A DNA stretch of 61,664 nucleotides from the NCBI RefSeq assembly GCF_001548475.1, contig NZ_LRUJ01000031.1, positions 1-61,664 of the forward strand. Direction: 5' to 3'. Made by a program: the position numbers and the translations under genes. A model generated the notes under the pieces. That model saw only the letters and a list, made by a program, of their open reading frames with translations, searched no databases and was not told the origin of the DNA. Origin of the DNA: Bordetella hinzii LMG 13501. GTDB lineage: Bacteria > Pseudomonadota > Gammaproteobacteria > Burkholderiales > Burkholderiaceae_B. Numbering within the stretch: the first letter of the stretch is position 1; every line of letters begins with the position of its first letter. Positions 1-9,691 of the stretch are shown piece by piece.

Positions 1-322
1 CCTCCACCACGCACCCGCCACGAGGCAGGTGCGCCACCGCTTCCGGCTCGACGAATACGGTGCGCATTTTCACGTTGCCGCTCATGCGCACCGTGTGCTC
101 CAGGCCGGCATCGAGCCAGACGCCGCGCGTGGGCGGCACCACCCAGCGTCCGGCGCGCGCCTCGATGATCATCACGCCCTCGATGGCATAGAGCAACTGG
201 GCCCGGCGGTGGCGATGGCGCGGGATCCGAGCGCCCTGGGGATAGTCCGCGGCCAGCACCGCCACGGCGCGCGCGGTCTGCTCGAAAGGGAGATGGATAT
301 CGTCAGCGGGGCGCGGAATCAT
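1..322 (-). CDS. AraC-family transcriptional regulator, N-terminal part (truncated by window edge)
   Basis: Read on the minus strand from an ATG at 322, the frame stays open to the window edge (about 107 codons). It begins MIPRPADDIHLPFEQ and carries a cupin-like sensor region with PRHRHRRAQLLYAIEG and a later VVPPTRGVWLDAGLEHTV stretch, typical of the N-terminal domain of AraC regulators that have a cupin fold and a C-terminal helix-turn-helix pair. The DNA-binding half lies outside the window. It is divergent from the EamA exporter gene (about 100 bp between starts), so it may control that gene; this is inference. Confidence 0.75.
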   Translation of the reverse strand, partial: MIPRPADDIHLPFEQTARAVAVLAADYPQGARIPRHRHRRAQLLYAIEGVMIIEARAGRWVVPPTRGVWLDAGLEHTVRMSGNVKMRTVFVEPEAVAHLPRGGCVVE

Positions 323-423
323 GCGGGGCCTGTCACTTTTACGACAATTCAAGGCATTCTAGCGTGAGACAGACGCCCCGGCAGGCGCGCAGCATGCGGT
401 TTTCCCTCCGCTCGACTCGCCTC

Positions 424-1338
424 ATGCCTACGCTTTCCTTTCTCTATCCGCTTGCCGCCATCCTGCTCTGGGCAGGCAATGTCATGGTGTCCAAACTCTC
501 GGCCCGCAGCATCGACCCCCTGGCCATCACCTTCTGGCGCCTGGTGCTGGCCGTGGCGGTGATGACGCTGTTCGTGGCGGGCCCGGCCTGGCGCAACCGC
601 GCGGCCATCCGCCCACAGTTGCACCGCCTGGCGTTCCTGGGTTTTCTGTCCATGGTGTTGTTCCAATGCCTGTCCTATGAGGCGGCCCACAGCACCACGG
701 CGACCAATATGGCCATCATGACCTCGCTGGTGCCCTTGTTGACCATGTTGCTGTCGGTGCTGGTGCTGCGCGAGCCCCCTACCCTGGGCATGCTGGCCGG
801 CGGCCTGCTGTCTTTCCTGGGCCTGGTCTACCTGATCAGCGGCGGCGACCCGGCCTCGCTGCTGGCCGGCGGCGCCCACATCGGCGACATCCTGATGCTG
901 ATCGCCAGCCTGGCCTATGCGCTCTACGGCGTCCTGCTCAAACGCTGGCAGGTCGGCCTGCCCGCCTGGCAATCCAACTACATACAGGGCATCGCCTCGC
1001 TCATCATGATGGGCCTGCTGACCTTGCGCCTGCCGCCCGGAGCCGCCCTGCCCACGCAGGCCAGCCTGCCGCTCATCGCCTATGCCGGCCTGTGCGCCTC
1101 GGTGCTGCTGCCCGTGCTCTGGATGCACGGCGTCAAGCTCCTGGGCCCGAACCGCTGCGCCATGTACATGAACTTCCTGCCCGTGTTCACCGCGGCCATC
1201 GCGGTCGGCTTCTTTGGCGAAACCCTGCACATCCACCACCTGATCGGCGGCGGGGCGGCCTTGGCGGGCGTCCTGATGGCGCAGATGTTGCGCCGCCCCC
1301 TGCGCGCGCGGCCCGTGCTGGGGGCCGACAGCGCCTGA
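424..1338 (+). CDS. EamA/DMT-family drug/metabolite transporter
   Basis: A 304-residue integral membrane protein with about ten hydrophobic segments in two repeated halves, as in EamA exporters of the drug/metabolite superfamily. The first helix (LYPLAAILLWAGNVMVSK) and the start of the second half (GDILMLIASLAYALYGVLL) match the family pattern. Such proteins export amino acids or other small metabolites at the inner membrane; the substrate here is unknown. The frame can be extended to a GTG at 364, but the ATG at 424 (MPTLSF) places the first membrane helix normally. It is divergent from the AraC-type gene and 27 bp upstream of the phosphoesterase gene. Confidence 0.88.
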   Translation: MPTLSFLYPLAAILLWAGNVMVSKLSARSIDPLAITFWRLVLAVAVMTLFVAGPAWRNRAAIRPQLHRLAFLGFLSMVLFQCLSYEAAHSTTATNMAIMTSLVPLLTMLLSVLVLREPPTLGMLAGGLLSFLGLVYLISGGDPASLLAGGAHIGDILMLIASLAYALYGVLLKRWQVGLPAWQSNYIQGIASLIMMGLLTLRLPPGAALPTQASLPLIAYAGLCASVLLPVLWMHGVKLLGPNRCAMYMNFLPVFTAAIAVGFFGETLHIHHLIGGGAALAGVLMAQMLRRPLRARPVLGADSA

Positions 1339-1365
1339 AGGCCGGATGCCTCTACACTTGGAGGC

Positions 1366-2199
1366 ATGCGCATCCAACTGCTCTCCGACCTCCACCTCGA
1401 AGCCAATCCGGACTTCGAGTTCTCGCCCGCCCCAGGCGCCGACGTCCTGGTGCTGGCGGGCGATATCGGCTCCTACCAGGCGGGCTCGCGCCTGCTGGAC
1501 AATGATTTCGGCCTGGGCCGTTTCGCGCGGGCGCCGGGCCGCGCGCCCGAGATTCTGTTCGTGCCGGGCAATCACGAGTTCGATGCGCTGGGCTATACCG
1601 CCACCACCGCCAGGCTGCGCGCGCTGTGCGCGCAGCTGGGCATCCGCTGGCTGGAGCGCGAGACCCTGGTGCTCGATGGCGTGCGCTTTGTCGGCACGAC
1701 CCTGTGGACCGATTTCGAAGCCCTGGCCAGCAGCCAGGCCACCGAGACCCTACGCCGCCAGCAGCTGGAGAAGGCCTATCGCGCGGCCAACTTCTACCTG
1801 AGCAAAAACACCACGCTGGATGACAACGGCCAGCCCATGCTGGCCGAAAGCCTGCGGGAGCTGGGCCTGCAATGCCAGCAATGGCTGCGCGCGGCGCTGG
1901 CCCAACCCTTTGACGGCCCCACGGTGGCCATCACGCACTTCGCGCCCAGCCTGCGCAGCGCCGACCCGCGCTATGGCCTGACGCCCGGCACGGCCGGCTT
2001 CTGCAACGCGCTGGACGATCTCTTCGCGCGGGCCGATGTCTGGATGCACGGCCATCTGCACTGCCCCAACGACTACGTGGTCCAGGATCCCGCCACGGGC
2101 CGCCGCTGCCATGTGATCGCCAACACGCTGGGCTATCAAAGAAAGGGCGAGCAAGAGGGTTTCCGGCCCCATTGCATCATCGACCTGGACCGACCCTAG
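1366..2199 (+). CDS. Metallophosphoesterase (calcineurin-like)
   Basis: A 277-residue protein with the metal-binding motifs of the calcineurin-like superfamily in order: SDLHLE near residue 7, GDIG near residue 32, GNHEFD near residue 67, a later THFAPS, and GHLH near residue 227. These bind two metal ions and hydrolyse phosphoesters. There is no signal peptide, so it should be cytoplasmic. It follows the EamA gene by 27 bp. Its last four bases overlap the end of the convergent SulP gene. The substrate cannot be told from sequence. Confidence 0.85.
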   Translation: MRIQLLSDLHLEANPDFEFSPAPGADVLVLAGDIGSYQAGSRLLDNDFGLGRFARAPGRAPEILFVPGNHEFDALGYTATTARLRALCAQLGIRWLERETLVLDGVRFVGTTLWTDFEALASSQATETLRRQQLEKAYRAANFYLSKNTTLDDNGQPMLAESLRELGLQCQQWLRAALAQPFDGPTVAITHFAPSLRSADPRYGLTPGTAGFCNALDDLFARADVWMHGHLHCPNDYVVQDPATGRRCHVIANTLGYQRKGEQEGFRPHCIIDLDRP

Positions 2200-3674
2200 T
2201 GGCCTGGGGCCTGGGCGCCCGGCTTGTCGTGGACGGCAAATCGGCCCACCAGGGTGGCACTGGCCTGGTTCAGGCCAATGACCGTCACCTTCCTGCCCTC
2301 GCGCCTGAGCTTGAGCACCGCCTTGTCCAGCGCGCCGACGGCCGAGATATCCCAGAAGTGGGCCGCGGACACATCGAGCACGACATGGTCGACGTCCTCC
2401 CTGAAATCAATGGCTCCGGCGAACCGCTCAGTGGAAGCAAAAAACACTTGGCCGCAATAGACATAGCTGCGCGTCCGTCCATCCGGCGACAGTCGCGAGG
2501 CGACCGACAATAGCCGCCTCACCTTCCCGGCGAAGAACAGCCCGCTCAGCAGCACGCCCACCAGCACTCCGCGAGCCAGGTCATGGGTCCAGACCACCAC
2601 CACGACCGTGGCCATCATGACCGCCGACGACTGCCACGGATGCGTGCCCAGCTTGCGCAGGGATGCCCAGCTGAACGTGCCGATGGAGACCATGATCATG
2701 ACGGCCACCAGGGCCGGCATCGGGATCCGCGCCACCCAGGGCCCCAGCGCAACGATCAGAAAGAGCAGAAAGGCGCCCGCCACAAAGGTGGACAGGCGGC
2801 CGGACCCGCCCGACTTCACATTGATCACCGACTGGCCGATCATGGCGCATCCGCCCATGCCGCCCAAAAAGCCCGTCACGAAATTGGCGATGCCCTGCCC
2901 TTTGCATTCGCGCCGCTTGTTGCTGGGCGTATCGGTCAGGTCGTCCACGATCTGCGCGGTCAACATCGATTCCAGCAAGCCCACCGCGGCCATGGTCAAA
3001 GAATAAGGAAAGATGATGCGCAAGGTCTCGAAGGTGAAAGGCACGTCCGGGAGCCGGAACACCGGCGGGGCGGAAGGCAGCGCGCCCATATCCCCGACGG
3101 TATTGACATGCAGTCCGCCCAGGATGGATAACGCAGTCAATACAACGATCGCCACCAGCGGAGACGGCACGGCCCGGGTCAGGCGCGGAAACAGATAGAT
3201 AATCGCCAGCCCGGCGGCCACCATGGCGTAGGTCACCCCTGTGACCCCGACCAGCTGGGGCAACTGCGCCATGAAGATCAGGATCGCCAAGGCATTCACA
3301 AATCCTGTGATGACCGAACGCGATACATACTGCATCAGGAGATCGAGCCGGAGAAAACCGGCAATCACCTGGAAGACGCCCATCAGGATAGTGGCCGCGA
3401 ACAGATAATCGACGCCATGGCTTTTGACCAGGGGTCCCACGAGCACGGCAACCGCGGCCGTGGCCGCCGAGATCATGCCGGGCCGCCCGCCCAGCAGGGA
3501 GATGATCACGGCAATGGAAAACGACGCATACAGGCCCACACGGGGATCGACCCCGGCGATGATCGAAAAACCGATGGCCTCGGGAATGAGCGCGAGCGCG
3601 ACGACGATGCCGGCCAGAATATCGGCGCGAGGACGAAGCATCCATTCGCGGCGAAACGAAGCAAGAAAAGACAT
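2196..3674 (-). CDS. SulP-family inorganic anion transporter with STAS domain
   Basis: A 492-residue protein. Residues 1 to about 390 are a multi-helix SulP/SLC26 transporter core, with [19 protein letters not shown] near the N-terminus and a [24 protein letters not shown] stretch near residue 265. Residues 405-480 form a STAS-like domain ([30 protein letters not shown]). Family members move sulfate, bicarbonate or related anions by symport or exchange at the inner membrane. It is transcribed alone, downstream of the terminator of the ABC transporter operon, behind a leader with two perfect hairpins. It overlaps the phosphoesterase gene tail to tail. The ion cannot be told from sequence. Confidence 0.9.
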   Translation of the reverse strand: MSFLASFRREWMLRPRADILAGIVVALALIPEAIGFSIIAGVDPRVGLYASFSIAVIISLLGGRPGMISAATAAVAVLVGPLVKSHGVDYLFAATILMGVFQVIAGFLRLDLLMQYVSRSVITGFVNALAILIFMAQLPQLVGVTGVTYAMVAAGLAIIYLFPRLTRAVPSPLVAIVVLTALSILGGLHVNTVGDMGALPSAPPVFRLPDVPFTFETLRIIFPYSLTMAAVGLLESMLTAQIVDDLTDTPSNKRRECKGQGIANFVTGFLGGMGGCAMIGQSVINVKSGGSGRLSTFVAGAFLLFLIVALGPWVARIPMPALVAVMIMVSIGTFSWASLRKLGTHPWQSSAVMMATVVVVVWTHDLARGVLVGVLLSGLFFAGKVRRLLSVASRLSPDGRTRSYVYCGQVFFASTERFAGAIDFREDVDHVVLDVSAAHFWDISAVGALDKAVLKLRREGRKVTVIGLNQASATLVGRFAVHDKPGAQAPGH

Positions 3675-3791
3675 GGGAAAGCTAACTTGAAGTCAGCAAG
3701 CGATGCGCCGCGCCGGGGAGCGTTGGGTGTCGGTACCGGGGCGAAGCCAGATCCGCTTGGAGTTTCCGGGGGATAGGCGCCCGGCCGAGCC

Positions 3792-3857
3792 ACCCGGCGC
3801 GGCCGGGTCCACCTGAGATCGCCGTCGAGGCGATGCGGCATCCCTTGCGGATGCCGC
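3792..3857 (-). other. Two GC-rich hairpins in the leader of the SulP gene
   Basis: Between the upstream terminator and the SulP start are two perfect inverted repeats: GCGGCATCC/GGATGCCGC with a 5-base loop (3835-3857) and ACCCGGC/GCCGGGT with a 3-base loop (3792-3808). Neither is followed by a T tract on the minus strand, so they are not simple terminators. They could be RNA structure in a leader of about 190 bases, or protein-binding sites. I could not match them to a known riboswitch class. Confidence 0.4.
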
Positions 3858-3876
3858 GGGCCGGATTTTACACAAC

Positions 3877-3903
3877 AAAAAAAAGGCGCCCGACGGCGCC
3901 CGC
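3877..3903 (-). terminator. Rho-independent terminator of the ABC transporter operon
   Basis: On the minus strand a GGGCGCC/GGCGCC-type stem with a short loop is followed by a run of eight T. It lies 65 bases after the stop of the LivF-like gene, at the end of the operon. Confidence 0.85.
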
Positions 3904-3967
3904 GTGAGACTTGCCGATCCGGCGCCCACTCAAGATCCCGCACAGCCCGCACGGCTGCCGCGGGATA

Positions 3968-4708
3968 TCAATCGATTTTGTAGTCCATCCAGGACGCGAC
4001 CATTTCGCGCAGGCCGCCGCCTTCGGCGAAGGTCTCGCGGCCGCCTTCGGCCTTGTTGCGGCCCAGCTCCAGGATATACATATAGTCGGAAATCTCGGCG
4101 CAGCGGCGCACGTTCTGGTCCACCAGCACCACGGTCATGCCCTCATCGGCAAAGCCCCGGATCAGGGTGTAGATCTCCTTGGAAATCTTGGGTGCAAGCA
4201 TGGCCGTGGGCTCATCGAGCAGGATGACGGAAGGCTCGATCAGCAGCGCCCGGCCGAACTCCACGAAGCGCTGCTGTCCGCCGCTCATGCTGGAGACCGG
4301 GTCATTGCGCTTTTGCGCAAGGATAGGGAAGCGGTCATAGACCGAATCGATCCGCGCGCGCACCCGGGCGCGGTCCTTGCGAAACGGCCAACAGCCCAGC
4401 AGCAGGTTGTCATGCACCGACAGCTCGCCGAACAGGCTGCGATGCTGGGGCACGAAGGCCACGCCATGACGGGCCCGCTCGAACGAAGGCTGGGCGCTGA
4501 TGTCCTCGCCGCGCAGCGTGATGCGGCCCGTGCGCGGCGGCAGAAAGCCGAACAGCGTCTTCAAGACGGTGGACTTGCCCGCGCCATTCGGGCCGATCAC
4601 GCCGGTGACCTGGCCCTGGCGGGCCTGGACGTTGACGCGGTTCAGGATGGTGATGTCGCCGTGGTAGGCCACGGTGACGTCTTCCAGTGCGAGTATCGCC
4701 TTGCTCAT
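3968..4708 (-). CDS. LivF-like ABC transporter ATP-binding protein
   Basis: A 246-residue ATPase with Walker A GPNGAGKST near residue 39, the ABC signature MSGGQQRFVEFGRALL near residue 140 and Walker B VILLDEPTAML. The order and type fit the second ATPase (LivF/UrtE class) of a branched-chain amino acid or amide importer. It is the last gene of a four-gene run (LivM, LivH, LivG, LivF types), one base after the LivG-like gene, and is followed by a good terminator. It powers import at the inner membrane together with the binding protein encoded divergently at 8454. Confidence 0.9.
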   Translation of the reverse strand: MSKAILALEDVTVAYHGDITILNRVNVQARQGQVTGVIGPNGAGKSTVLKTLFGFLPPRTGRITLRGEDISAQPSFERARHGVAFVPQHRSLFGELSVHDNLLLGCWPFRKDRARVRARIDSVYDRFPILAQKRNDPVSSMSGGQQRFVEFGRALLIEPSVILLDEPTAMLAPKISKEIYTLIRGFADEGMTVVLVDQNVRRCAEISDYMYILELGRNKAEGGRETFAEGGGLREMVASWMDYKID

Positions 4709-4709
4709 C

Positions 4710-5417
4710 TCAAGCTCCCAGATAGGCCTCGACCACCCGGGGGTCGGCGCGCACGTGATCGGCGTCGCCCTGGGTCAGGATGGCGCCTTCGTTCATGACG
4801 ATGATGTGATCGGACAGCTGGTAGATGGAGGTCAGGTCATGCGAGACCAGGACCACGGAGCAATCGTGCTCCTGCGGCATCTCGCGGATGATGGAGATCA
4901 GCAGCTGGGCCAGGGCCGGATTGACGCCGGCAAACGGCTCATCGAGCAGCACGACCTTGGGGCGCGCCACCATGATGCGGGCCAGCTCCACCAGTTTCTG
5001 CTGGCCGCCGGACAGCTCCTCGGCGTAGTTGTGCCGCAGGCGATGCAGCTCGACCTTGTTCAGCCAATACTCGGACTGCGCATAGCGGTCCTCGGCGCTG
5101 CGGCCGGTCTGTTGCTGCGCGACCTCCAGGTTTTCCAGCAGGCTGAGCTGCCGGAAGATGCGCGGCACCTGGAAGGTGCGGCCTATGCCCAGGCGCGCCA
5201 CTTCGTGCGTCTGCTTGCCGGCGATTTCCTGGCCGTCCAGCCTGATGCTGCCCTCGTCGGGCGTGTAGATGCCATTGATGCAATTGAGCATCGTGGTCTT
5301 GCCCGAGCCGTTCATCCCGATGACACCCAGGATGGAGCCGCGGGGCACGTCCACATCCACGCCTTGCAGCGCCACCAGCCCGCCAAAGCGTTTCTTGAGA
5401 TTGCTGACTTTCAACAT
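4710..5417 (-). CDS. LivG-like ABC transporter ATP-binding protein
   Basis: A 235-residue ATPase with Walker A GMNGSGKTT near residue 36, signature LSGGQQKLVELARIM near residue 138 and Walker B VVLLDEPFAGVNP, the last being typical of LivG-class subunits. It is shorter than many LivG proteins but complete. It sits between the LivH-like permease gene (13-base gap) and the LivF-like gene (1-base gap), so it is part of the same operon and complex. Confidence 0.9.
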   Translation of the reverse strand: MLKVSNLKKRFGGLVALQGVDVDVPRGSILGVIGMNGSGKTTMLNCINGIYTPDEGSIRLDGQEIAGKQTHEVARLGIGRTFQVPRIFRQLSLLENLEVAQQQTGRSAEDRYAQSEYWLNKVELHRLRHNYAEELSGGQQKLVELARIMVARPKVVLLDEPFAGVNPALAQLLISIIREMPQEHDCSVVLVSHDLTSIYQLSDHIIVMNEGAILTQGDADHVRADPRVVEAYLGA

Positions 5418-5430
5418 GGCCGGCTCCCTG

Positions 5431-6312
5431 TCAGCGCAAGGCCTGGCGGCCGAACAGGCCGCTGGGGCGGATGAAGATCATGGCGACCATGAGGGCGAAG
5501 CCGCAGATGGTGGCGATGGACGGATTGAAGAACACGACCGACACCTGTTCGGTGATGGCAAAGAGCAAGGCCCCGACCAGCGCTCCCACGGGATGGCCCA
5601 GGCCGCCCAGCACGATGACGATGAAGCCGATCAGCGTGTAGTCATTGCCCATGAAGGGCGAGAAGGCGGGAAACACCATGGCCACCAGCACGCCGCTTGC
5701 CGCGGCCAGGCCGATGCCCAGCCCGAAGGCCACCGCCGACAGGCGCTGGGCGTTGATGCCCACGATGCGCACGGCATCGCGGTTCATGATGATGGCGCGC
5801 AAGGCCTTGCCCACCTGGCTGCGATACAGGAAGAAGGTCAAGGCCGCGATGATCGCCAGCGCGATGCCCAGGGCCAGCAGGCGCACCGTGGGGATGAGCA
5901 CCGGCCCGAACTTCAGGAACACGGGCTCCATCTCGAAAGGCAACGACCGCGCATCGGCATCGAAGGCCAGCAGCATGATCGCGCCCAGCATGATGGACAC
6001 GCCGAACATCAGCAGCAGCGAGCTGATCTCGGGATCCTCGGCCTTGGACAGCCGCGGGATGAGCACGAAATACAGCAGATAGCCCGCCAGGAAGAAGGCG
6101 GCGAAAGACAGCGGCAGCGCAATCAGCGGGTTGATGCCCGCATACTCCATCAGGTAGTAGGCAAAGTAGGCGCCCAGCACCAGGAACTCGCCGTGGGCGA
6201 AGTTGACCACGCGCAGCACGCCGAAGATCACATTCAGCCCCACGCCGATCAAGCCATAGATGGCACCCAGGATCAGGCCATTGATCAGGCCTTGCATAAT
6301 CAGTCCGGACAT
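5431..6312 (-). CDS. LivH-like branched-chain amino acid/amide ABC permease
   Basis: A 293-residue membrane protein with about eight hydrophobic segments. It opens with QGLINGLILGAIYGLIGVGL, the usual N-terminal helix of LivH-type permeases, followed by NFAHGEFLVLGAYFAY. It is the first of the two permease subunits of the importer. It starts 10 bases after the end of the LivM-like gene. Confidence 0.92.
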   Translation of the reverse strand: MSGLIMQGLINGLILGAIYGLIGVGLNVIFGVLRVVNFAHGEFLVLGAYFAYYLMEYAGINPLIALPLSFAAFFLAGYLLYFVLIPRLSKAEDPEISSLLLMFGVSIMLGAIMLLAFDADARSLPFEMEPVFLKFGPVLIPTVRLLALGIALAIIAALTFFLYRSQVGKALRAIIMNRDAVRIVGINAQRLSAVAFGLGIGLAAASGVLVAMVFPAFSPFMGNDYTLIGFIVIVLGGLGHPVGALVGALLFAITEQVSVVFFNPSIATICGFALMVAMIFIRPSGLFGRQALR

Positions 6313-6322
6313 GGCGGTTTCC

Positions 6323-7309
6323 TCAGGCGATGTAGCGGCGCAATTCGGGCTTGCGCTTGATCAGGCTGCCGACGATGCCGCGCGGCAGGAAGAGCATCAG
6401 CAGGACGATGATCAAGCCCAGCAGCAGCAGGTTCACGACGGGAAACTTCTGCCAGATCATGTGGTCGATGCCCAGCAGCGCCAGGGTGCCCACGACCGGG
6501 CCGAGAATGGTGCCGAAGCCACCCGCCATCGCGTAGATGATGCTCTTGGCGGTGATGAGCACATGGAAGGCGTACTCGGGGTCGACCACATTGGTGTACC
6601 AGGCCTCGATGCCGCCGGCCAGGGCCGGAAACAGCGCCGCCAGCAACCAGGCCTTCAGGCGCGTGTTGGGCACATGGATGCCCACGACGGCGGCCGCGCC
6701 GTCATCGTCGCGGATCGCCTTGAGCGCGCGGCCCAGCCCGGATACCGATAGCCAGGTCACCACGGCCAGCGTGGCGGCCATCACGGCCAGCATGGCGTAA
6801 TAGCTGTGCGTGGGGTTGTTGGCGTTGGACAGGATGATGCCCATGCTGCCGCCCGTGAAGGACTGCGGCAGGTTGGAGATCACCAGCTTGACGATGGTAG
6901 CCAGCGCCAGGCTGACGATGCCGAAGTACACCCCGCGCAGGCGCAGCGTGGGCGCCAGCAACATGGCGATGGCCAAGCCCACGCCGCCGGCGGCCAGCAG
7001 CGAGGGCACGATGGGCCAGCCCAGCACCTTGTAGCAGATGCCCGTGGCGTACGAACCCACCCCGTAGAACACCACATAGCCAAACGGCAGGTAGCCCGTG
7101 AAGCCCACGCAGATGTTCATGGCGCTGGCCATGGTGATCCACAGCATCAGGTAGAACGCGAAGGAAATATTCGACGTCGCCACGGGGACCAGGGCCAGGA
7201 TTGCCGCCAGCGCGACAAAGACGGTGATGGCGATACGGGTGCGTAAGCGCGTGGCGCGCTGATCCTGCGCGCGGTGCGACGCCTCCGCCAGGGCGGGACT
7301 GCTGCTCAT
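6323..7309 (-). CDS. LivM-like branched-chain amino acid/amide ABC permease
   Basis: A 328-residue membrane protein, first gene of the importer operon. A cytoplasmic leader of about 25 residues precedes the first helix, and MNICVGFTGYLPFGYVVFYG is the characteristic LivM segment. The open frame extends to 7381, but the ATG at 7309 has a strong ribosome site (GGAGGT) at good spacing and lies about 50 bases downstream of a clear promoter; the longer start would overlap that promoter. The four-gene operon has no binding-protein gene of its own; the likely partner is at 8454. Confidence 0.9.
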   Translation of the reverse strand: MSSSPALAEASHRAQDQRATRLRTRIAITVFVALAAILALVPVATSNISFAFYLMLWITMASAMNICVGFTGYLPFGYVVFYGVGSYATGICYKVLGWPIVPSLLAAGGVGLAIAMLLAPTLRLRGVYFGIVSLALATIVKLVISNLPQSFTGGSMGIILSNANNPTHSYYAMLAVMAATLAVVTWLSVSGLGRALKAIRDDDGAAAVVGIHVPNTRLKAWLLAALFPALAGGIEAWYTNVVDPEYAFHVLITAKSIIYAMAGGFGTILGPVVGTLALLGIDHMIWQKFPVVNLLLLGLIIVLLMLFLPRGIVGSLIKRKPELRRYIA

Positions 7310-7360
7310 ATGTCTACCTCCGGGCCGTGTCGGGTGAGATGGCCGCTTTATTTGGAGGCG

Positions 7361-7389
7361 ATTATGACCAGTTAGACCCATAACTGCAA
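7361..7389 (-). promoter_or_regulatory. Sigma70-type promoter of the ABC transporter operon
   Basis: On the minus strand, TTGCAG (7389-7384) and CATAAT (7366-7361) are separated by exactly 17 bases. It lies upstream of the LivM-like gene start at 7309. Confidence 0.65.
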
Positions 7390-7409
7390 GTTAAGGACTA
7401 ACCCTTAGC

Positions 7410-8333
7410 CTAGCCGTTTCCACCCTCCGGAAAGGCGTCGGCCAGCACGCCGCGCAGCTCGCGGATGAACTGCCGGGCGATGGGCGAGGGCTCGCGGTTA
7501 TTGGCGTAGACGGCCGACACCGTGAGCGGAATCCGCTCCACGAGGGGGACGATCGCCACCTCCGGCAGCGCACCCGGCATCACGGTGAACTCGTCCACGA
7601 TGGCAATGCCCACGCCCGCGCTGACCAGAGCGCAGGCCAGCTGGCTCCAGGGCACATCGGCGACCATGCGGCAAGGCAGGCCAGCCTGCTCGAAGGCGCC
7701 CAGCACCAGCATGCCGTAGGGCATGCGCGTGCCCACGACGATATGCGGATGCGGGGACAGATCCGCCAGCGTCACGCTCGCGCGCGCGGCCAGCGGGTGC
7801 GACTTGGGGATGGCCGCCACCATGCGGCCCACGTGCAGTTGCTCCGACACCAGGAAGGGATGCTCGGCCTGCATCACCACCAGCCCCAGCTCGGCCTCGC
7901 CCTGCAGCACATCGGCGATCAGGACGGGCAAGGCCGTTGTGTTCAGGCGCAACAGCAGATCGGGCCGCTGCTGTTGGAAGCGTGCGACAGCGCGCGGCAC
8001 CAGAAACTGGGCCAGGCTGGGGATAGACGCCAGCCGGAGCACCCCGGTGCCATGCTCGGCCAGCGCATCGGCCAGATCATTGACGCGCTGCATCATCCGC
8101 TGGGTTTTCTCGATTTCCTCAAACAGGCTCTGCACTTGCGAGGTCGGACGCAGCCTGCCGCGCACCCGCTCGAACAACGCCACCCCCACCGCCTTCTCTG
8201 TATGGGCCAGCATCCGGCTGACCGCAGGCTGCGAGATATTGAGCAGCCGGGCGGCGCCGCTGATGGATCCGGCCATGACGATGGCCCAGAGCATTTCAGT
8301 TTGTCGGTAGTTCAATTTATTCAAGGCGTGCAC
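7410..8333 (-). CDS. LysR-family transcriptional regulator
   Basis: A 307-residue regulator. Residues 1-65 are the winged helix-turn-helix (GSISGAARLLNISQPAVSRML) and the rest is the periplasmic-binding-like effector domain. The start is a GTG at 8333. It is divergent from the binding-protein gene at 8454 and upstream of, and co-directional with, the ABC permease operon. It therefore lies where it could control both halves of the amide-uptake island. Its inducer is probably the transported compound or a product of it (inference). Confidence 0.9.
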   Translation of the reverse strand: MHALNKLNYRQTEMLWAIVMAGSISGAARLLNISQPAVSRMLAHTEKAVGVALFERVRGRLRPTSQVQSLFEEIEKTQRMMQRVNDLADALAEHGTGVLRLASIPSLAQFLVPRAVARFQQQRPDLLLRLNTTALPVLIADVLQGEAELGLVVMQAEHPFLVSEQLHVGRMVAAIPKSHPLAARASVTLADLSPHPHIVVGTRMPYGMLVLGAFEQAGLPCRMVADVPWSQLACALVSAGVGIAIVDEFTVMPGALPEVAIVPLVERIPLTVSAVYANNREPSPIARQFIRELRGVLADAFPEGGNG

Positions 8334-8453
8334 TCCATGCCTATTTGTTATACGCTTTGTCGGGTTTTGGGCAATTATGGCTCAAGACCGGGTCCCCGGC
8401 TCGTGCTCCGGCAAGTCGACGGCCCGCATAGTTATAACGATTGGAGACCTCCC

Positions 8454-9680
8454 ATGCTTGCCAAATCCTGGCTGTTACGCCTCCCTGCCCTGGCTCTCGC
8501 CCTCGCCGCCATGGCGCCCGCCACCTCCCAGACCGCCGACAAGATCCGTGTCGGCATGACGGTATCGTCGACCGGCAGCTTCGCGCTCGCATCGCAATCG
8601 GGCGTGCGCGGCGTCGAGCTGTGGGTCAATGACGTCAACAGCCGCGGCGGCATCGAGATCAAGGGCAAGAAGTATCCCGTCGAACTGGTCAAGCTGGATG
8701 ACCGCAGCGACAAGCAGATGGTCACGCGCGTCTACGAACGCCTGATTGTCGACGAGAAAGTGGACCTGGTGTTCGCGCCTTTCGGCTCGACGCTGACCGC
8801 CGCGGCCGCCACGGTGACCGAACGCCTGGGCAAGTACATGATGGTCTGGTCGGCCGCCAGCGACGATCTCTACAAGCAGGGCTTCAAGAACATGGTCTCC
8901 GGCACGCAGATGCCGGTGTCGGCCATGCTGCGCGCCAGCATGGAGCAGGCCGCCAAGCTGGGCGTGAAGAAGGTCGCGCTGCTGTATTCCGACGAACCCT
9001 TCCCCGCCGGCCTGGCCGAAGGCGGCCGCGAGCAGGCCACCAAGAACGGCATGCAAGTCGTGATGTTCGAAAAATACCCCAAGGGCCAGAAGGACTTCAG
9101 CACCATTCTGCAGAAGGCCCGCGCCGCGGGCGCCGAAGCGCTCGTGCCGACTTCCTATGAGGGCGACCTGATCAGCATGACGCGCCAGCTCAAGCAGCTG
9201 GACATCAACTTCCCGTACATCTTCATGGTCTATGCCTCGACGCCCCAGTTCCAGGCCATCGGCGCGGACTCCAACTACATCTACAGCCACACCAACTACC
9301 ATCCCGCCATCAACTGGAAGGTCAACGCCGGCCTGACGCGCGAACAGTTCGCCGCGGCCTATGACAAGCAATTCCCCAAGGCCGAATTCCCGCCCGACTT
9401 CCAGACCGCCCTGGCCTATGGCGCCGGCGCGCTCACCGAGGAAATCGTCAAGCAGGCCGGCTCCACCGACGCGGCCGCGCTCAAGAAGGCCTCGCTGGAT
9501 CTTTCCGGCAAGCTCACCGTCATGGCCGGGCCCTACGCCATCGACGAAACCGGCAAGCAGCTGCAGATGCCTTTCCCCGTGGTGCAACTGCAGCCCGGCA
9601 AGGGCATGGTCCCCGTCTGGCCGCTGGATGTCGCCACCGACAAGCCGATCTTCCCCGCCCCTGATTGGAACAAGCGCTGA
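8454..9680 (+). CDS. Branched-chain amino acid/amide-type ABC substrate-binding protein
   Basis: A 408-residue secreted protein with a signal peptide (LPALALALAAMAP, likely cleaved around residue 25) and a type I periplasmic binding fold beginning KIRVGMTVSSTGSFA. It should deliver substrate to the LivHMGF-like complex encoded on the other strand. The ATG at 8454 has a ribosome site (TTGGAG) about 8 bases upstream; the open frame extends far beyond it but as shadow of the LysR gene. A candidate -10 (TATAAC, 8433-8438) lies just upstream. The amidase gene follows 54 bases later. Confidence 0.92.
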   Translation: MLAKSWLLRLPALALALAAMAPATSQTADKIRVGMTVSSTGSFALASQSGVRGVELWVNDVNSRGGIEIKGKKYPVELVKLDDRSDKQMVTRVYERLIVDEKVDLVFAPFGSTLTAAAATVTERLGKYMMVWSAASDDLYKQGFKNMVSGTQMPVSAMLRASMEQAAKLGVKKVALLYSDEPFPAGLAEGGREQATKNGMQVVMFEKYPKGQKDFSTILQKARAAGAEALVPTSYEGDLISMTRQLKQLDINFPYIFMVYASTPQFQAIGADSNYIYSHTNYHPAINWKVNAGLTREQFAAAYDKQFPKAEFPPDFQTALAYGAGALTEEIVKQAGSTDAAALKKASLDLSGKLTVMAGPYAIDETGKQLQMPFPVVQLQPGKGMVPVWPLDVATDKPIFPAPDWNKR

Positions 9681-9691
9681 GCCCGCGGACA

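Noticed and set aside
349-1575. A 408-codon minus-strand frame rich in Gln, His, Arg and Gly opposite the EamA and phosphoesterase genes
   Set aside because: Its composition is the reverse-strand image of high-GC coding DNA, with no domain, and it covers two well-supported genes on the other strand.
5269-6360. A 363-codon plus-strand frame opposite the LivH-like gene
   Set aside because: Rich in His, Gln, Asp and Gly as an antisense artefact; the minus strand holds a clear permease.
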